In this document: positions 36,354 through 45,329 of the stretch, one piece after another
How the letters are laid out: the number at the start of each line of letters is the position of its first letter
Numbering within the stretch: position 1 is the stretch's first letter
Source: Halobacteriales archaeon QS_4_69_31
GTDB lineage: Archaea > Halobacteriota > Halobacteria > Halobacteriales > Haloarculaceae
Direction of reading: 5' to 3'
NCBI GenBank assembly: GCA_003021655.1
Contig: PXRP01000001.1
Location: 1-64,000, forward strand
Length of the DNA stretch: 64,000 nucleotides
Translations under genes and position numbers: made by a program
Notes under the pieces: generated by a model
Databases searched by the model: none
Told to the model about the DNA's origin: nothing
The model's input: the letters and a program-made list of their open reading frames with translations, nothing else

Positions 36354-36560
36354 ATGTCCACGTCCATCGAGACGCCCGACGAGACCCAGGCGTGTGCCTA
36401 CTGTGGCTGTCGGGTCTTCGACCACGACCCCGTCTGTATCAGAGACTGTACGGACGACTGTGGGTCGCCGACCTACTTCTGTAACTACGGCTGTCTCGTA
36501 GCCTATGTCGAGGAGAACGGCCTGACGACCGGAACGACCTGCGAGTGGTCGCCAGACTGA
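36354..36560 (+). CDS. Small zinc-finger protein
   Basis: 68 residues with eight Cys arranged as C-x2-C (CAYCGC), C-x4-C (VCIRDC), then CGSP and CNYGC, consistent with one or two zinc sites. Small Cys-rich proteins of this sort are common in haloarchaea and mostly uncharacterised. ATG 36354 is preceded by the hydrolase remnant. Its 3' part is antisense to the tail of the broken patatin frame. Confidence 0.75.
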   Translation: MSTSIETPDETQACAYCGCRVFDHDPVCIRDCTDDCGSPTYFCNYGCLVAYVEENGLTTGTTCEWSPD

Positions 36561-37259
36561 GCGACCCGTCGAGGAACTCCCTGGCCCGTCGCGCGCCGAG
36601 TTCGCGGAGTTCGTCGAGAACATCCGGGTCGCGGTCGGCCTTCGTCGAGCAGTGCAAGCGCTTCCCCATGTCGATGCGCCGGACCTCGGTTCGCTCGAAC
36701 TCCCCCGCCGGGAGCTTGCCCTCCTCGACCCACTCGTTGACCTGTTCGATGAACCGGAGTTCCCGGTTGAGCGAGATGCTGCCCGAGAGTTCGTTGCGGC
36801 GGTCGGCGATCACCTCGGTCGTCGAGGGCTCGCCCTCGAACTCCTGGGGGTTGATCTGGATTACCCACAGCTCCTCGGGTTTCCGCTCGGGGGGCTGGCC
36901 CATCAGGTCGTTCACGGGCGGGTTCTGCGAGAACAGGCCGTCCCAGTGGAGGTGGCCGTTGGTCTCGACGGCCTCGTAGAGGGCCGGGACGGCCGCTGAG
37001 GCCAGCACTGCGTCGACGGTGACATCCTCGTTCGTGCGCGTCTCGAAGACGCCGGCGTTGACGTCGACGGTCCCGACGACGAGTTCGGGCGAGCGGCCCT
37101 CGCACAGTTCCGGGACTGCGTCGGAGTCGATGTGGCGTTCGAGGACCTCCCGGATCCGTCGCTTGCCGGCCGCCGACCCGGGGACTTGGTAGGAACTGAC
37201 GCCTGGCAGCGGGAACCCGGCGCTGTCCAGCCGCGAGAGGGTCGTCACGAGCGTGTTAG
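36439..37259 (-). pseudogene. Patatin-like PHA depolymerase/phospholipase, C-terminal fragment
   Basis: C-terminal part of a patatin-like protein. It contains ANTLVTTLSRLDSAGF, VPGSAAGKRRIREVLERHID, VVGTVDVNAGVFETR and ASAAVPALYEAV. The catalytic-Asp region HWDGLFSQNPPVNDL, WVIQINPQEFEGEP and NRELRFIEQVNEW follow. The N-terminus is cut off at 37259 by the terminal inverted repeat of an inserted element. The matching N-terminal piece is at 38193-38341. The nucleophile-serine segment (GxSGTSGGA-like) is in neither piece. After LDGSLS the frame runs on into low-quality sequence antisense to the zinc-finger gene, another sign of decay. Confidence 0.85.
37256..37259. repeat. Putative target-site duplication TTAG, left
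   Basis: TTAG immediately outside the left terminal inverted repeat, repeated as TTAG at 38189-38192 immediately outside the right one. The sequence fits a YTAR-type target as used by some IS5-group elements. Confidence 0.45.
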
Positions 37260-37290
37260 CAGTAGTTGGTAATACGGTTTCTTTATTCAG
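37260..37290 (+). repeat. Left 31-bp terminal inverted repeat
   Basis: Begins CAGTAGTTGGTA and ends GGTTTCTTTATTCAG. It differs from the right end only at positions 13-15. Confidence 0.8.
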
Positions 37291-37334
37291 AGTTAGGTTA
37301 GTATCAAAGTGAGGTCGTCTCACTCACGGTCATG

Positions 37335-37772
37335 TCAAGCAGGCTCGTCTCGGAACCGTTCAATCAAGTGCTTGAACCGCTCCTCCGCTTCGAAGTCATC
37401 ATAGTCACCGTCAGCGCCGACGAGGAGTGTCACGTCGTTTCCGGTGTTGTCTTCCTTCTTGGCGGCGGCGACGGCGTACGCATCCCCGAGTGACGGGCTG
37501 TACGTCGCTTTCAAGTCCGAGGCGAGTTCCCACAGGTCGTCAATCTCGTATTCGGTTACACCCATCTCCTTGAGGTCCTCGATATGGGCGTCCGCCCGTT
37601 CTGGCGAACTTAAACGGGCCGCTGTGTACCGAAATTCTACGAGATTGATGGTCGTGACGTACCCGTCGATTTCACCGTCGTACACGTCGTCAAGGAAGTC
37701 TTCAACATCTCCTGCTCCAGGCTCATCGAACGCAAAACCGATGAGCGGCTCGGCATCGAATACGACCTTCAT
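37335..37772 (-). CDS. VapC-type PIN-domain toxin
   Basis: 145 residues, standard VapC length. The four acidic PIN positions are visible: D6 (VFDAEPL), E46 (NLVEFRYT), D97 (SLGDAYAVAAA) and D121 (VGADGDYDDF). VapC proteins are Mg-dependent ribonucleases that attack tRNA or rRNA. It follows the AbrB-type antitoxin with a 4-base ATGA overlap. The pair is the only cargo of the inserted element. Confidence 0.9.
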   Translation of the reverse strand: MKVVFDAEPLIGFAFDEPGAGDVEDFLDDVYDGEIDGYVTTINLVEFRYTAARLSSPERADAHIEDLKEMGVTEYEIDDLWELASDLKATYSPSLGDAYAVAAAKKEDNTGNDVTLLVGADGDYDDFEAEERFKHLIERFRDEPA

Positions 37773-38068
37773 TCGTCAGTTTCCGACGGCTCGTGCTTTT
37801 CGTCCAGTTTCGTCTTATCACGCTCCCGCTCCTCTCTGAGCATCTCAGTGGCCGTCTGTTCCCCTCCCTCGGTCTCGGACGTGGCGAGGGCACCTCGAAT
37901 CTCAGACGGACGTTTTACTGGCCGTATCACGATTTCTCCCTCTTCGTTCTCAACGAATCGGACTCGCCCCGGCGTATCGATGTGGAGCTTGTCACGGAAC
38001 TCTTTGGGAATCGTTGCTTGTCCCTTGCTTGTAACGGTGACAGTGGTTCCGTCTTCTGCGTCGCTCAT
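37769..38068 (-). CDS. AbrB/SpoVT-type antitoxin (VapB/MazE-like)
   Basis: 99 residues. The N-terminal swapped-hairpin AbrB domain (TVTVTSKGQATIPKEFRDKLHI, RVRFVENEEGEIVIRPV) binds DNA and represses the operon. The C-terminal charged tail (MLREERERDKTKLDEKHEPS) should neutralise the PIN toxin. It is the first gene of the pair and overlaps the toxin start by 4 bases. ATG 38068 lies 90 bases inside the right end of the element. Confidence 0.9.
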   Translation of the reverse strand: MSDAEDGTTVTVTSKGQATIPKEFRDKLHIDTPGRVRFVENEEGEIVIRPVKRPSEIRGALATSETEGGEQTATEMLREERERDKTKLDEKHEPSETDE

Positions 38069-38157
38069 ACGTAATGGGTAGCATCCAGTAATACTTCAAT
38101 CTTTGTAATACTCTTCTGAAATGCCGCACAACGGTCCTGTTTCTCCCACTCACAAAA

Positions 38158-38188
38158 CTGAATAAAGAAACCGCGCTACCAACTACTG
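38158..38188 (-). repeat. Right 31-bp terminal inverted repeat
   Basis: CTGAATAAAGAAACC ... ACCAACTACTG, the inverted match of 37260-37290 with three adjacent mismatches. TTAG follows directly at 38189-38192. Confidence 0.8.
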
Positions 38189-38192
38189 TTAG

Positions 38193-38341
38193 TCCAGCGG
38201 TCGGCCGGCCCGTCGACCGCGAGCCCGCAGGACGCCACACGTGAACGCGGTGTGGCTGCCCCCGCCCTGGCAGGCGATGGCCACCCGCGTCGGGTCCCCC
38301 TCGCCCTCCCGAGTCACCGACCCCACCCCGCCGTCACTCAT
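38193..38341 (-). pseudogene. Patatin-like PHA depolymerase/phospholipase, N-terminal fragment
   Basis: From ATG 38341, the frame reads through VAIACQGGGSHTAFTCGVL, the oxyanion-hole Gly-rich start of patatin-like proteins. It then degenerates (RARGRRAGRPLD) to a stop at the edge of the inserted element. The start overlaps the 3' end of the SDR dehydrogenase gene by 8 bases, so the intact gene was the second of a two-gene operon. In Haloferax mediterranei a patatin-like PHA depolymerase (PhaZh1) and a 3-hydroxybutyrate dehydrogenase (BdhA) work together in PHA breakdown, which makes this the likely original function. Confidence 0.82.
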
Positions 38342-39197
38342 AGGTGCGCGTGTAGCCGCCGTCGAACAGCAGGTCACCGCCGTTGAGGTGTTTCGCGTGG
38401 CTGGAGAACCCGAACACGAAAAGGTTCGCCACCTCCGCGGGCGTCATCATCTCCGTGGTTCGGGCCTGCCCGAGCATCACGTCCTCGATGACCTCGCGTT
38501 CGGAGATGCCGCGTTCCTCGGCGGTGTCCTCGATCTGGTCGACCATCAGCGGCGTCAGGACGTAGCCGACGCTGACCGAGAACCCCCTGAGGGTCCCTTC
38601 GCCCTCGGCGGCGATCGACCGCGTCAGCCCTGTTATCCCGTGTTTGGCGGTGATGTAGGCCGCCTTGTCCTTGGTGGCGTAGTGGCCGTGGACCGAGGAC
38701 ATGTTGCCGATAGCGCCGACGCCGTCGTCGGTCTCGCGGATCTGTGGCATCGCCGCCTGTGCCATCTTGAACGGCGACCGGAGCATCACGTCCGTCAGCA
38801 GGTCGTACGTCTCCATCGGGAATTCGGGGATGCTCGCGATGTGTTGCATTCCGGCGATGTTGGCGACGAACCGGAGGTCACCCTCCTCGGCGGCGGCCTC
38901 GACGACCGTCTCGACGTCGTCGTCGTCGGTCAGGTCCGTGGGGACGCTCACGAACCACCCGTCGATGTCGAACTCCCCGACGATGTCGGCCGTCTCGGCC
39001 AGGCCGTCCTCGTCGATGTCGGCACCCACGACGGTGAGGCCGTTCGTCGCCAGCGCGACCGCGGTGGCGCGCCCGATGCCGGAGGCGGCACCGGTCACGA
39101 CCGCCACTGTGTCGTTCCCGAAGTACGGGTCGTCGATCCCCAAGAAGTCGTCCGGTACCGGTTCCGGTGCGCTCAGGTCGAGTTCGGTGTCGGTCAT
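38334..39197 (-). CDS. Short-chain dehydrogenase, probable 3-hydroxybutyrate dehydrogenase (BdhA-like)
   Basis: 287 residues with the SDR cofactor motif TGAASGIG (about 35-42), the NIAG motif (VANIAGMQH), catalytic Ser in NMSSVHGHY and the YITAK Tyr-Lys pair. The C-terminal part (TEMMTPAEVANLFVFGFSSHAKHLNGGDLLFDGGYTRTYE) matches classical SDR ends and the style of 3-hydroxybutyrate dehydrogenases. The pairing with a patatin-like depolymerase (now disrupted) supports oxidation of 3-hydroxybutyrate released from PHA. Substrate assignment is an inference from context and family. Confidence 0.8.
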   Translation of the reverse strand: MTDTELDLSAPEPVPDDFLGIDDPYFGNDTVAVVTGAASGIGRATAVALATNGLTVVGADIDEDGLAETADIVGEFDIDGWFVSVPTDLTDDDDVETVVEAAAEEGDLRFVANIAGMQHIASIPEFPMETYDLLTDVMLRSPFKMAQAAMPQIRETDDGVGAIGNMSSVHGHYATKDKAAYITAKHGITGLTRSIAAEGEGTLRGFSVSVGYVLTPLMVDQIEDTAEERGISEREVIEDVMLGQARTTEMMTPAEVANLFVFGFSSHAKHLNGGDLLFDGGYTRTYE

Positions 39198-39256
39198 CCT
39201 TCCAGTCCGGTCTATGGGCGCCGGCCTGATTAACTCCGTCTCACGTCGGGGTAATC

Positions 39257-39334
39257 GGCGCGGTCAGTCGACGGTGCCACTCCGGCGCGGTCAGTCGACG
39301 GTGCCACTCCGGCGCGGTCAGTCGGCGGTGCCCC
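39257..39334. repeat. 27-bp tandem repeats at the 3' end of the ASST-like gene
   Basis: GGCGCGGTCAGTCGACGGTG plus CCACTCC is repeated at 39257, 39284 and, as a partial and slightly diverged copy, 39311. The third copy includes the last codons and stop of the arylsulfotransferase-like gene, so the stop region has been duplicated downstream. Confidence 0.8.
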
Positions 39335-40742
39335 GGACGCCGGCCACCGCATTGCGCATCCTGCGTCCGAGCGCGCGGCGGTGGATGACGACCTCGACGG
39401 TGCCCCACCCGAGTAGCAGCGCGACGCCGGCGGCGGCGGCGGCGAATGCCCACGAGCCCAGCCACACGGGACGGACCCACGGCGTGATGTGGGACCACCG
39501 CGCGGCGAACCGGCTCCCCGGACCGGCCAGTGGCGTCCCCGCCGTAGTCGAGTCGACCCACTGTGAGAACGTCTGGCTGTCGCCGGTCCCCGGCGTGAGT
39601 CCCGCACTCCCGGAGACGTTGTAGACCCCGGTGGCGTTCTGTTCACGTATCGTCGGCCCGCCCGGTTCGTCGCCCAGCTGCATCCGTTCGGCCTCGTAGG
39701 TCCCCCAGGGGGCGTAGAACTCCCAGACGACCTCGCCCTCGGCCGTGACCTCGACGACGCGGTGGTTCAGCGAGTCGGTGACGAGCGTGTTGCCGTTGGG
39801 GAGGCGGTCGGCGTCGCGCGGCCAGTCGAGCGAGTCGATCGACCCGAGCGTCCAGGTGCGCGTCCACGTCCCGTTCGTCCGGGCGTACTCGACGACGCGG
39901 TCGTTCTCGCTGTCGGCCACGAGCATCGTCGGCATCCCGTTCTCGCCACGGAGCAACTGGGGGTTGTGCTGTTCGTGCATGACGTCGTGGTCGCCGTCCT
40001 CGCCGAGTCGCATCGTCACGTTCCCCGTCGAGCGGTTCACGACGACCACCTCGTCGAAGTTACGGTTGGAGACGAGGTACTCGCCCGGCCCGACCCTGTC
40101 GACGTCGTTGACGTGCGTCCAGTCGCCGGTGTAGGAACCGCCGCCGCTGGCGTTGTACCCGTGGGTCCGGAACCGCCACTCCCAGACGACCTCGCCGGCC
40201 GAGCGGTCGTAGACGAGGATCCGGTCGTTGTTGTTCCCGGTGGTCTCGTCGTAGTTGCGCATGTTCGCGACCAGGAGCTGGTCGCCGTTTATCAGGTCCA
40301 CGTCGTGGGTGTCGTGGAAGTCGAACCGCTCGGTCCAGGCCGTCTCGCCGGTCTCGGGGTCCCAGACCGTGACGACCGTCTCGTTCGGGTGGACGCCGGT
40401 TATCAGGAGCCTCCCGTTTGCCAGCGGGTCCACGTCGTAGTACCAGGGGATCCACTCGTCGTCGTTCTCGTAGACCCACTCGACGCTCCCGTTGGGACCG
40501 ACACCGACGAGGCGTGCTGGCTTCTTCTCCCTGGTCTGGTTGCCGACCTTGAACCCCTGGACGGCGATCACCGTCGTCCCGTTGGCCGGGCGTTCGATGG
40601 TGCCCCTCTCCAGGGCCGGCCTATCCGGGGGCGTCACCGCCGCGACCACCGTCGGGCTGAAAAGCGCCGCCACGACGACGACGACCAGACAGCGGGCTGC
40701 CCAGCGGCGCGTCACATACCGTGGCGGGATGCGCTCTCTCAT
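39318..40742 (-). CDS. Arylsulfotransferase-like (ASST) beta-propeller membrane protein
   Basis: 474 residues. An N-terminal signal/membrane anchor ([16 protein letters not shown]), a propeller of repeated blades and a C-terminal transmembrane segment ([16 protein letters not shown]) place it outside the cell, anchored at both ends. Blade sequences such as [45 protein letters not shown] and [26 protein letters not shown] match the arylsulfotransferase family. The catalytic His of bacterial ASST cannot be assigned with certainty. The sulfate donor and acceptor are unknown. Confidence 0.8.
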   Translation of the reverse strand: MRERIPPRYVTRRWAARCLVVVVVAALFSPTVVAAVTPPDRPALERGTIERPANGTTVIAVQGFKVGNQTREKKPARLVGVGPNGSVEWVYENDDEWIPWYYDVDPLANGRLLITGVHPNETVVTVWDPETGETAWTERFDFHDTHDVDLINGDQLLVANMRNYDETTGNNNDRILVYDRSAGEVVWEWRFRTHGYNASGGGSYTGDWTHVNDVDRVGPGEYLVSNRNFDEVVVVNRSTGNVTMRLGEDGDHDVMHEQHNPQLLRGENGMPTMLVADSENDRVVEYARTNGTWTRTWTLGSIDSLDWPRDADRLPNGNTLVTDSLNHRVVEVTAEGEVVWEFYAPWGTYEAERMQLGDEPGGPTIREQNATGVYNVSGSAGLTPGTGDSQTFSQWVDSTTAGTPLAGPGSRFAARWSHITPWVRPVWLGSWAFAAAAAGVALLLGWGTVEVVIHRRALGRRMRNAVAGVRGTAD

Positions 40743-41148
40743 GCGTTCTGGCCTCGACCGTCTGTCTCGTCCGTGCCCGCGGGGGCCCCGACGGCGCGTT
40801 GTCCCAACTCTGGAATCTCACCCGATTAGTCGTTGTGGTCCGCGGCCGTCGTGGACGGAAACCGACGGGCCCCGAGTCCGGTCGCTCTCGCGGCCTCCTT
40901 GCCCCGTCCTCATGGCCACAAGAGGCCGTTCCGGGGCCGCGTTCTGCCGCGCCACTCTCGCGACCACGTTGTGCAACCCTCGCAGCCACGCCGGGCCGCC
41001 CCACCGGCCACGTTGTACCGTCCTCGAGGCCACGCTGGGCCCCCTCGGGAAAGAACTCCGAGAGTTCCCCGGTCACACCCGCCCGACCGGGCAACCGGAG
41101 GAGTCCCAGTGGGACGAGTTTAAAAAGGGTCGTCCCGCATATCCAGGC
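40743..41148. other. Intergenic region upstream of KDG kinase with degenerate repeats
   Basis: About 400 bases between the divergent ASST-like and KDG kinase genes with no credible gene. It contains two related 36-base units at 40962-40997 and 41006-41041 (each G-A/G-CCACGTTGT ... CCACGC-C/T-GGGCC) and the TATA element at 41119-41126. Confidence 0.55.
41119..41126 (+). promoter_or_regulatory. TATA box of the KDG kinase gene
   Basis: TTTAAAAA lies 23-30 bases before the ATG at 41149 in GC-rich surroundings. The spacing predicts a leaderless transcript. Confidence 0.6.
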
Positions 41149-42105
41149 ATGACCGACCTCGTGACCTTCGGCGAATCGATGCTGCGGCTCTCACCCCAGG
41201 ACAGGGAACGGCTCGAATCGGTGCGCGAACTCGACGTACGGGTGGCGGGCGCAGAGAGCAACGTGGCGGTCGCGGCCGCTCGCCTCGGGCTTGAGGTGAC
41301 CTGGCTGTCGAAACTACCCGATTCGCCGCTGGGCCGGCGCGCGACCCGCTCGCTTGACAGCCACGGCGTCGAGACGGCCGTCGTCTGGGACGACGACCAC
41401 CGGATGGGCACCTACTACATCGAGTTCGGCGGCCAGCCCAGGGGGACCGACGTCATCTACGACCGCGAGAACGCCGCCGTCACGACGGCCACGCCGGCGG
41501 AACTCCGGACCGACGCCGTCGAGGCGGCCGACATCTTCCACACGACGGGGATCACGCCGGCGCTGTCCGGGACGTTGCGCGAGACGACCGCCGACCTGCT
41601 CGCCCGAGCGAGGTCAGCGGGGACGACGACATCGTTCGACCTGAACTACCGGTCGAAACTCTGGTCGCCGGCCGAGGCACGCGAGACCCTGGAGGAGCTG
41701 CTGGCGGACGTGGATATCCTCGTCGTCGCCGAACGGGACGCCCGCGAGGTGCTCGACCGGTCGGGCGACGCCGAGGGGATCGCTCGCGACCTGGACGCGT
41801 CCTTCGACTTCGAGGTGACACTGGTCACCCGCGGGGAGCGGGGGTCGCTGGCGCTGGCCGACGGTACGGTCCACGAACAGCCCGTCTTCGCGGCCGACGA
41901 CTACGACCCGGTCGGGACCGGCGACGCCTTCGTCGGCGGGTTCCTGGCCACTTACCACGGCAGCGGCGACGTCGCGAGGGCGATGGAGTACGGCGCCGCC
42001 ACCGCCTCGCTCAAGCGGACGATGCCCGGTGACCTGGCCGTCGTCACGCCCGCCGAGGTCGAAGAGGTCATCGAACGGGGCGACCAGTCCGGCATCTCGC
42101 GGTAG
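41149..42105 (+). CDS. kdgK: 2-keto-3-deoxygluconate kinase
   Basis: PfkB-family sugar kinase, 318 residues from ATG 41149 ([16 protein letters not shown]). The first PfkB signature region ([18 protein letters not shown]) and the second, [15 protein letters not shown] with catalytic D259, are intact. In haloarchaea this kinase phosphorylates KDG in the semiphosphorylative Entner-Doudoroff pathway. Next to pyruvate kinase and glucokinase, the assignment is strong, though other ketose kinases of the family look similar. A TATA box sits 23-30 bases upstream. Confidence 0.88.
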   Translation: MTDLVTFGESMLRLSPQDRERLESVRELDVRVAGAESNVAVAAARLGLEVTWLSKLPDSPLGRRATRSLDSHGVETAVVWDDDHRMGTYYIEFGGQPRGTDVIYDRENAAVTTATPAELRTDAVEAADIFHTTGITPALSGTLRETTADLLARARSAGTTTSFDLNYRSKLWSPAEARETLEELLADVDILVVAERDAREVLDRSGDAEGIARDLDASFDFEVTLVTRGERGSLALADGTVHEQPVFAADDYDPVGTGDAFVGGFLATYHGSGDVARAMEYGAATASLKRTMPGDLAVVTPAEVEEVIERGDQSGISR

Positions 42106-42113
42106 CCGGCGGG

Positions 42114-42173
42114 CGGTCGGGATGCGCACGGTCGGGACGTGCGCGGCCGGGACGCACTCGGTCCGGACCGCCC
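42114..42173. repeat. Four degenerate 15-bp tandem repeats between kdgK and pyk
   Basis: Units start at 42114, 42129, 42144 and 42159 with the pattern CGG-T/C-C-G/C-GGA followed by 6 variable bases. They lie just after the kdgK stop and could reflect slippage or be a binding array. Confidence 0.6.
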
Positions 42174-42262
42174 GAGGTGAGCAGCCTTTTAGTGTTCCGG
42201 GGGGTATCCGGTGGCATGACACAGCGGATCTCCGAGCGTGACGCGACGGGCGTAGGGGAGGC

Positions 42263-44062
42263 GTGACGATGCGGAACGCAAAGATCGTCTGCACGCTGGG
42301 CCCGGCCTCGGAGTCGGAGGGGACGATAGAGCGCCTGGCCGAGGCGGGCATGTCGGTCGCGCGGATGAACGCGAGCCACGGGACGCCCGCGGACCGCCGG
42401 GACCTGGTCGAGCGCATCCGCGCCGTCGACGCCGCCACGGACCGCCCGGTCGCGGCGATGCTCGACCTCCCCGGTCCGGAGGTCCGGACGGCCAGCGTCG
42501 CGGAACCGGTCGTCCTCGAGGCGGGGTCGACCGTCCGGTTCACCGAGGGCGGGACGGCCACCAGCGAGGAGGTCGGCCTCTCGCACGCCATCGACGCCGT
42601 CGAGGAGGGCGACGTCGTCCTGCTCGACGACGGCCGTATCGAGACGACCGTCGAGTCAGTCGACGGCGACGTCGTGACGGCCCGCGTCGGCAACGGCGGC
42701 AAACTGGGCTCGCGCAAGGGCGTCAACATCCCCGGCGTCGACCTAGACCTGCCGACTATCACGGAACGCGACCAGCGCGAACTGGCGGTCGCCGCCGACA
42801 AGGCGGTCGATTTCGTCGCGGCGAGTTTCGTCCGCGACGGCGACGACGTCTACGAGATCAGCGCCGCGCTCGACGACCTCGGGGCGGACATCCCGATCAT
42901 CGCCAAGATCGAACGCGACGTCGCGGTCGACAACCTCGAGGGGATCATCGACGCCGCCTACGGGGTGATGGTCGCGCGGGGCGACCTCGGCGTCGAGTGC
43001 CCGCTGGAGGACGTCCCGATGATCCAGAAACGGATCATCCGAAAGTGTCACAACGCCGGCGTGCCGGTCATCACTGCGACCGAGATGCTCGATTCGATGA
43101 TAAGCGCCCGCCGGCCGACCCGCGCCGAGGCGTCGGACGTCGCGAACGCAGTCCTCGACGGGACCGACGCCGTGATGCTCTCGGGCGAGACCGCTATCGG
43201 CGACCACCCGGTTCGGGTCGTCGACACGATGGACCGGATCGTCCGGGACGTCGAGGACTCCCCGGAGTACGCCGAACACCTCGAACAGCGGGTACCCGAC
43301 GCCGCCGAGACCCGCACCGACGCGCTGGCGCGGTCGGCGCGGTTCCTGGCGCGGGACATCGACGCCGCCGCGGTGGTCGCCGCCAGCGAGTCCGGCTACA
43401 CCGCGCTGAAGGCGGCGAAGTTCCGGCCACCGATCCCGGTGGTCGCCTCGACACCCAGCGAGAGCGTCAGGCGGCGACTGGCCGTCTCCTGGGGGATCAT
43501 CCCCCAGACCGCCGACTACACCGCCGACGGCGCCGACGCCGTGATCAACAACGCCGTCCAGTCGGTGCTGGACACCGGCGCGGCCGAGAGCGGCGACACG
43601 GTCGTGGTCCTCTCGGGGATGATGACCGAACTCGACGGGGTCAACACCGCGAACATGTTGAAGGTCCACGTCGCCTCAGAGACGATCGGCTCCGGGCGGT
43701 CGGTCGTCGACGGCCTCGCCTCCGGGGAACTCCACTGGACCGACGACGGCGACCTGAGCGAGGTCCCCGAGGGCGCGATCCTCGGCGTCCCGGCGGACTT
43801 CGAGGGCGAGTTCGAGGGCGACACCGGAAAACTCGCGGGGATCGTCGACCGCCACCAGGGCGTGACGACCTACGCCGCGGTCGTCGCCCGCGAGGTCGAC
43901 CTCCCGATGATCGCCTCCGCGTCGCTGTCGCGGGACGTCGCCTCCGGGACGGTCGTGACGCTCGACGGCGAACGCGGCATCGTCTACGACGACGCGATCC
44001 ACGAGCGGACGCAGGACGAACAGCGCAAGCGCCGCGGCTCCGAGACACCCCGTCGCCGCTGA
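42263..44062 (+). CDS. pyk: Pyruvate kinase with C-terminal PEP-utiliser-like domain
   Basis: Converts PEP and ADP to pyruvate and ATP. 599 residues, starting at GTG 42263 or ATG 42269 after a GGGGAGG ribosome-binding site. Domain A has [10 protein letters not shown] and MNASHG, with [16 protein letters not shown] and the ARGDLGVE signature plus [10 protein letters not shown]. The allosteric C domain includes [20 protein letters not shown]. An extra C-terminal PEP-utiliser mobile domain ([25 protein letters not shown]) explains the long size, as in several archaeal and Bacillus enzymes. It follows kdgK in the same direction. Confidence 0.95.
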   Translation: MTMRNAKIVCTLGPASESEGTIERLAEAGMSVARMNASHGTPADRRDLVERIRAVDAATDRPVAAMLDLPGPEVRTASVAEPVVLEAGSTVRFTEGGTATSEEVGLSHAIDAVEEGDVVLLDDGRIETTVESVDGDVVTARVGNGGKLGSRKGVNIPGVDLDLPTITERDQRELAVAADKAVDFVAASFVRDGDDVYEISAALDDLGADIPIIAKIERDVAVDNLEGIIDAAYGVMVARGDLGVECPLEDVPMIQKRIIRKCHNAGVPVITATEMLDSMISARRPTRAEASDVANAVLDGTDAVMLSGETAIGDHPVRVVDTMDRIVRDVEDSPEYAEHLEQRVPDAAETRTDALARSARFLARDIDAAAVVAASESGYTALKAAKFRPPIPVVASTPSESVRRRLAVSWGIIPQTADYTADGADAVINNAVQSVLDTGAAESGDTVVVLSGMMTELDGVNTANMLKVHVASETIGSGRSVVDGLASGELHWTDDGDLSEVPEGAILGVPADFEGEFEGDTGKLAGIVDRHQGVTTYAAVVAREVDLPMIASASLSRDVASGTVVTLDGERGIVYDDAIHERTQDEQRKRRGSETPRRR

Positions 44063-44270
44063 ACCGTCCCCGAGCGACGTCTTCCCTCGCTACGCCTCCC
44101 ACCTGGACCGCCTCAGAGCGACTCGCCTCGTTCGGGGAGCTCACTTCGCGATCCCCGTCCGGCCGCTGACTTCGGCGGCCGTCGCCGCGCTGTCCCCGAC
44201 TGGCGGTCGGCGGTCCGCGGGGGAGCAGACGAATATATGCAATTAAGTACGCTTGGGGCGACCCCACCAT

Positions 44271-45245
44271 ATGGCCAGGTACGCAGGCGTGGACCTCGGC
44301 GCGACGAACATCCGTGCCGTCGTCGGCGACGAGACGGGACAGGTCGTCTCGTCGCGACGGACCGAGACGCCGCAGGGCCCGACCGGTATCGCCGTGACCG
44401 AGGCGATCCTCGAGGTGCTCAGGGGGGCGTGCGATGCGGCGAGGACCGACCCCTCAGAGATCACGGCCGCAGGGATCGGCACCTTCGGCCCGCTGGATCT
44501 GGCGGCGGGTGTCGTCGAGAACCCCGCGAACCTCCCGGACGCCATCGACACCATCCCGCTGATCGGTCCCGTCTCGGAACTCATCGACTCTAACTCGGTG
44601 CATCTCCACAACGACACCACCGCGGGCGTCATCGGCGAACGGTTCTACAGCGAGCGCAACCCCGACGACATGGTCTATCTCACTATCTCCTCGGGGATCG
44701 GTGCGGGAGTCGCCGTCGACGGGAGAGTTCTCACAGGCTGGGACGGCAACGCCGGCGAGGTCGGCCACATGACCGTCGACCCCGAGGGGTACATGCCCTG
44801 TGGCTGTGGCATCGACGGCCACTGGGAGGCCTACTGCTCGGGCAACAACATCCCGATGTACGCCGGCCACCTCCTGAAGGACGACCCCGTCGACACCGCG
44901 CTCGACCCCGACGATCCGGACTTCTCGGCCGTCGACGTCTTCTCGGCCGCCAACGACGGCGACACCTTCGCACAGGAGGTACTGGACCGCGTGGGCCGCT
45001 GGAACACCATCGGCGTCGCCAACCTCGTCCACGCGTACGCGCCGCTTGTCATCTACGTGGGCGGCGCCGTCACGCTCAACAACCCCGAGTGGACGCTGGA
45101 CCCGATCAGGGAATCCATCGGCGAGATGGTGATGTCCAACGTGCCGGACATCCAGAAGACGACGCTTGGCAACGACGTCGTCGTCAAGGGCGCTCTCGCC
45201 AGCGCGCTCACCGGCGGGACCGGCGACCGGGCCCATCTCGCCTGA
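44271..45245 (+). CDS. glk: ROK-family glucokinase
   Basis: 324 residues from ATG 44271 (MARYAGVDLGATN). ATP-binding DLGATN (8-13), the catalytic HNDTTAGVIGE Asp, ISSGIGAGV, the ROK GEVGHMTV motif, and the zinc-binding CGCGIDGHWEAYCSG are all present. ROK glucokinases phosphorylate glucose, and this gene sits after kdgK and pyk. An AT-rich AATATATGCAATTAAG stretch at 44232-44247 is the probable promoter. The pathway role of a glucokinase beside an ED kinase is inferred. Confidence 0.9.
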   Translation: MARYAGVDLGATNIRAVVGDETGQVVSSRRTETPQGPTGIAVTEAILEVLRGACDAARTDPSEITAAGIGTFGPLDLAAGVVENPANLPDAIDTIPLIGPVSELIDSNSVHLHNDTTAGVIGERFYSERNPDDMVYLTISSGIGAGVAVDGRVLTGWDGNAGEVGHMTVDPEGYMPCGCGIDGHWEAYCSGNNIPMYAGHLLKDDPVDTALDPDDPDFSAVDVFSAANDGDTFAQEVLDRVGRWNTIGVANLVHAYAPLVIYVGGAVTLNNPEWTLDPIRESIGEMVMSNVPDIQKTTLGNDVVVKGALASALTGGTGDRAHLA

Positions 45246-45320
45246 ACGGCCACATCCGCCCGCCCCCGGCCGCCATATCCACCTGGCCTGAACGGGGGTG
45301 TCCGCCCGGCCTGAACGGCC
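45240..45320. repeat. Imperfect repeats duplicating the glk stop region
   Basis: GCCTGAACGG (containing the glk TGA) recurs at about 45240, 45286 and 45309. TCCGCCCG recurs after the first two. The pattern resembles the stop-region repeats at 39257-39334. Confidence 0.55.
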
Positions 45321-45329
45321 GGGACCGGT

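Larger units (their letters stand above)
37260..38188. mobile_element. 929-bp element with 31-bp terminal inverted repeats carrying a VapBC-type pair
   Basis: Ends are CAGTAGTTGGTA... at 37260-37290 and its inverted copy at 38158-38188, 28 of 31 positions identical. TTAG flanks both ends. Inside are only the antitoxin and toxin genes, with no transposase, so it would need to be moved in trans, like a MITE with cargo. It splits a patatin-like gene into two fragments on the same strand, which is independent proof of insertion. Confidence 0.8.

Noticed and set aside
39257-39334. CRISPR array
   Set aside because: Repeats are directly adjacent with no unique spacers, and no cas gene is in the window.
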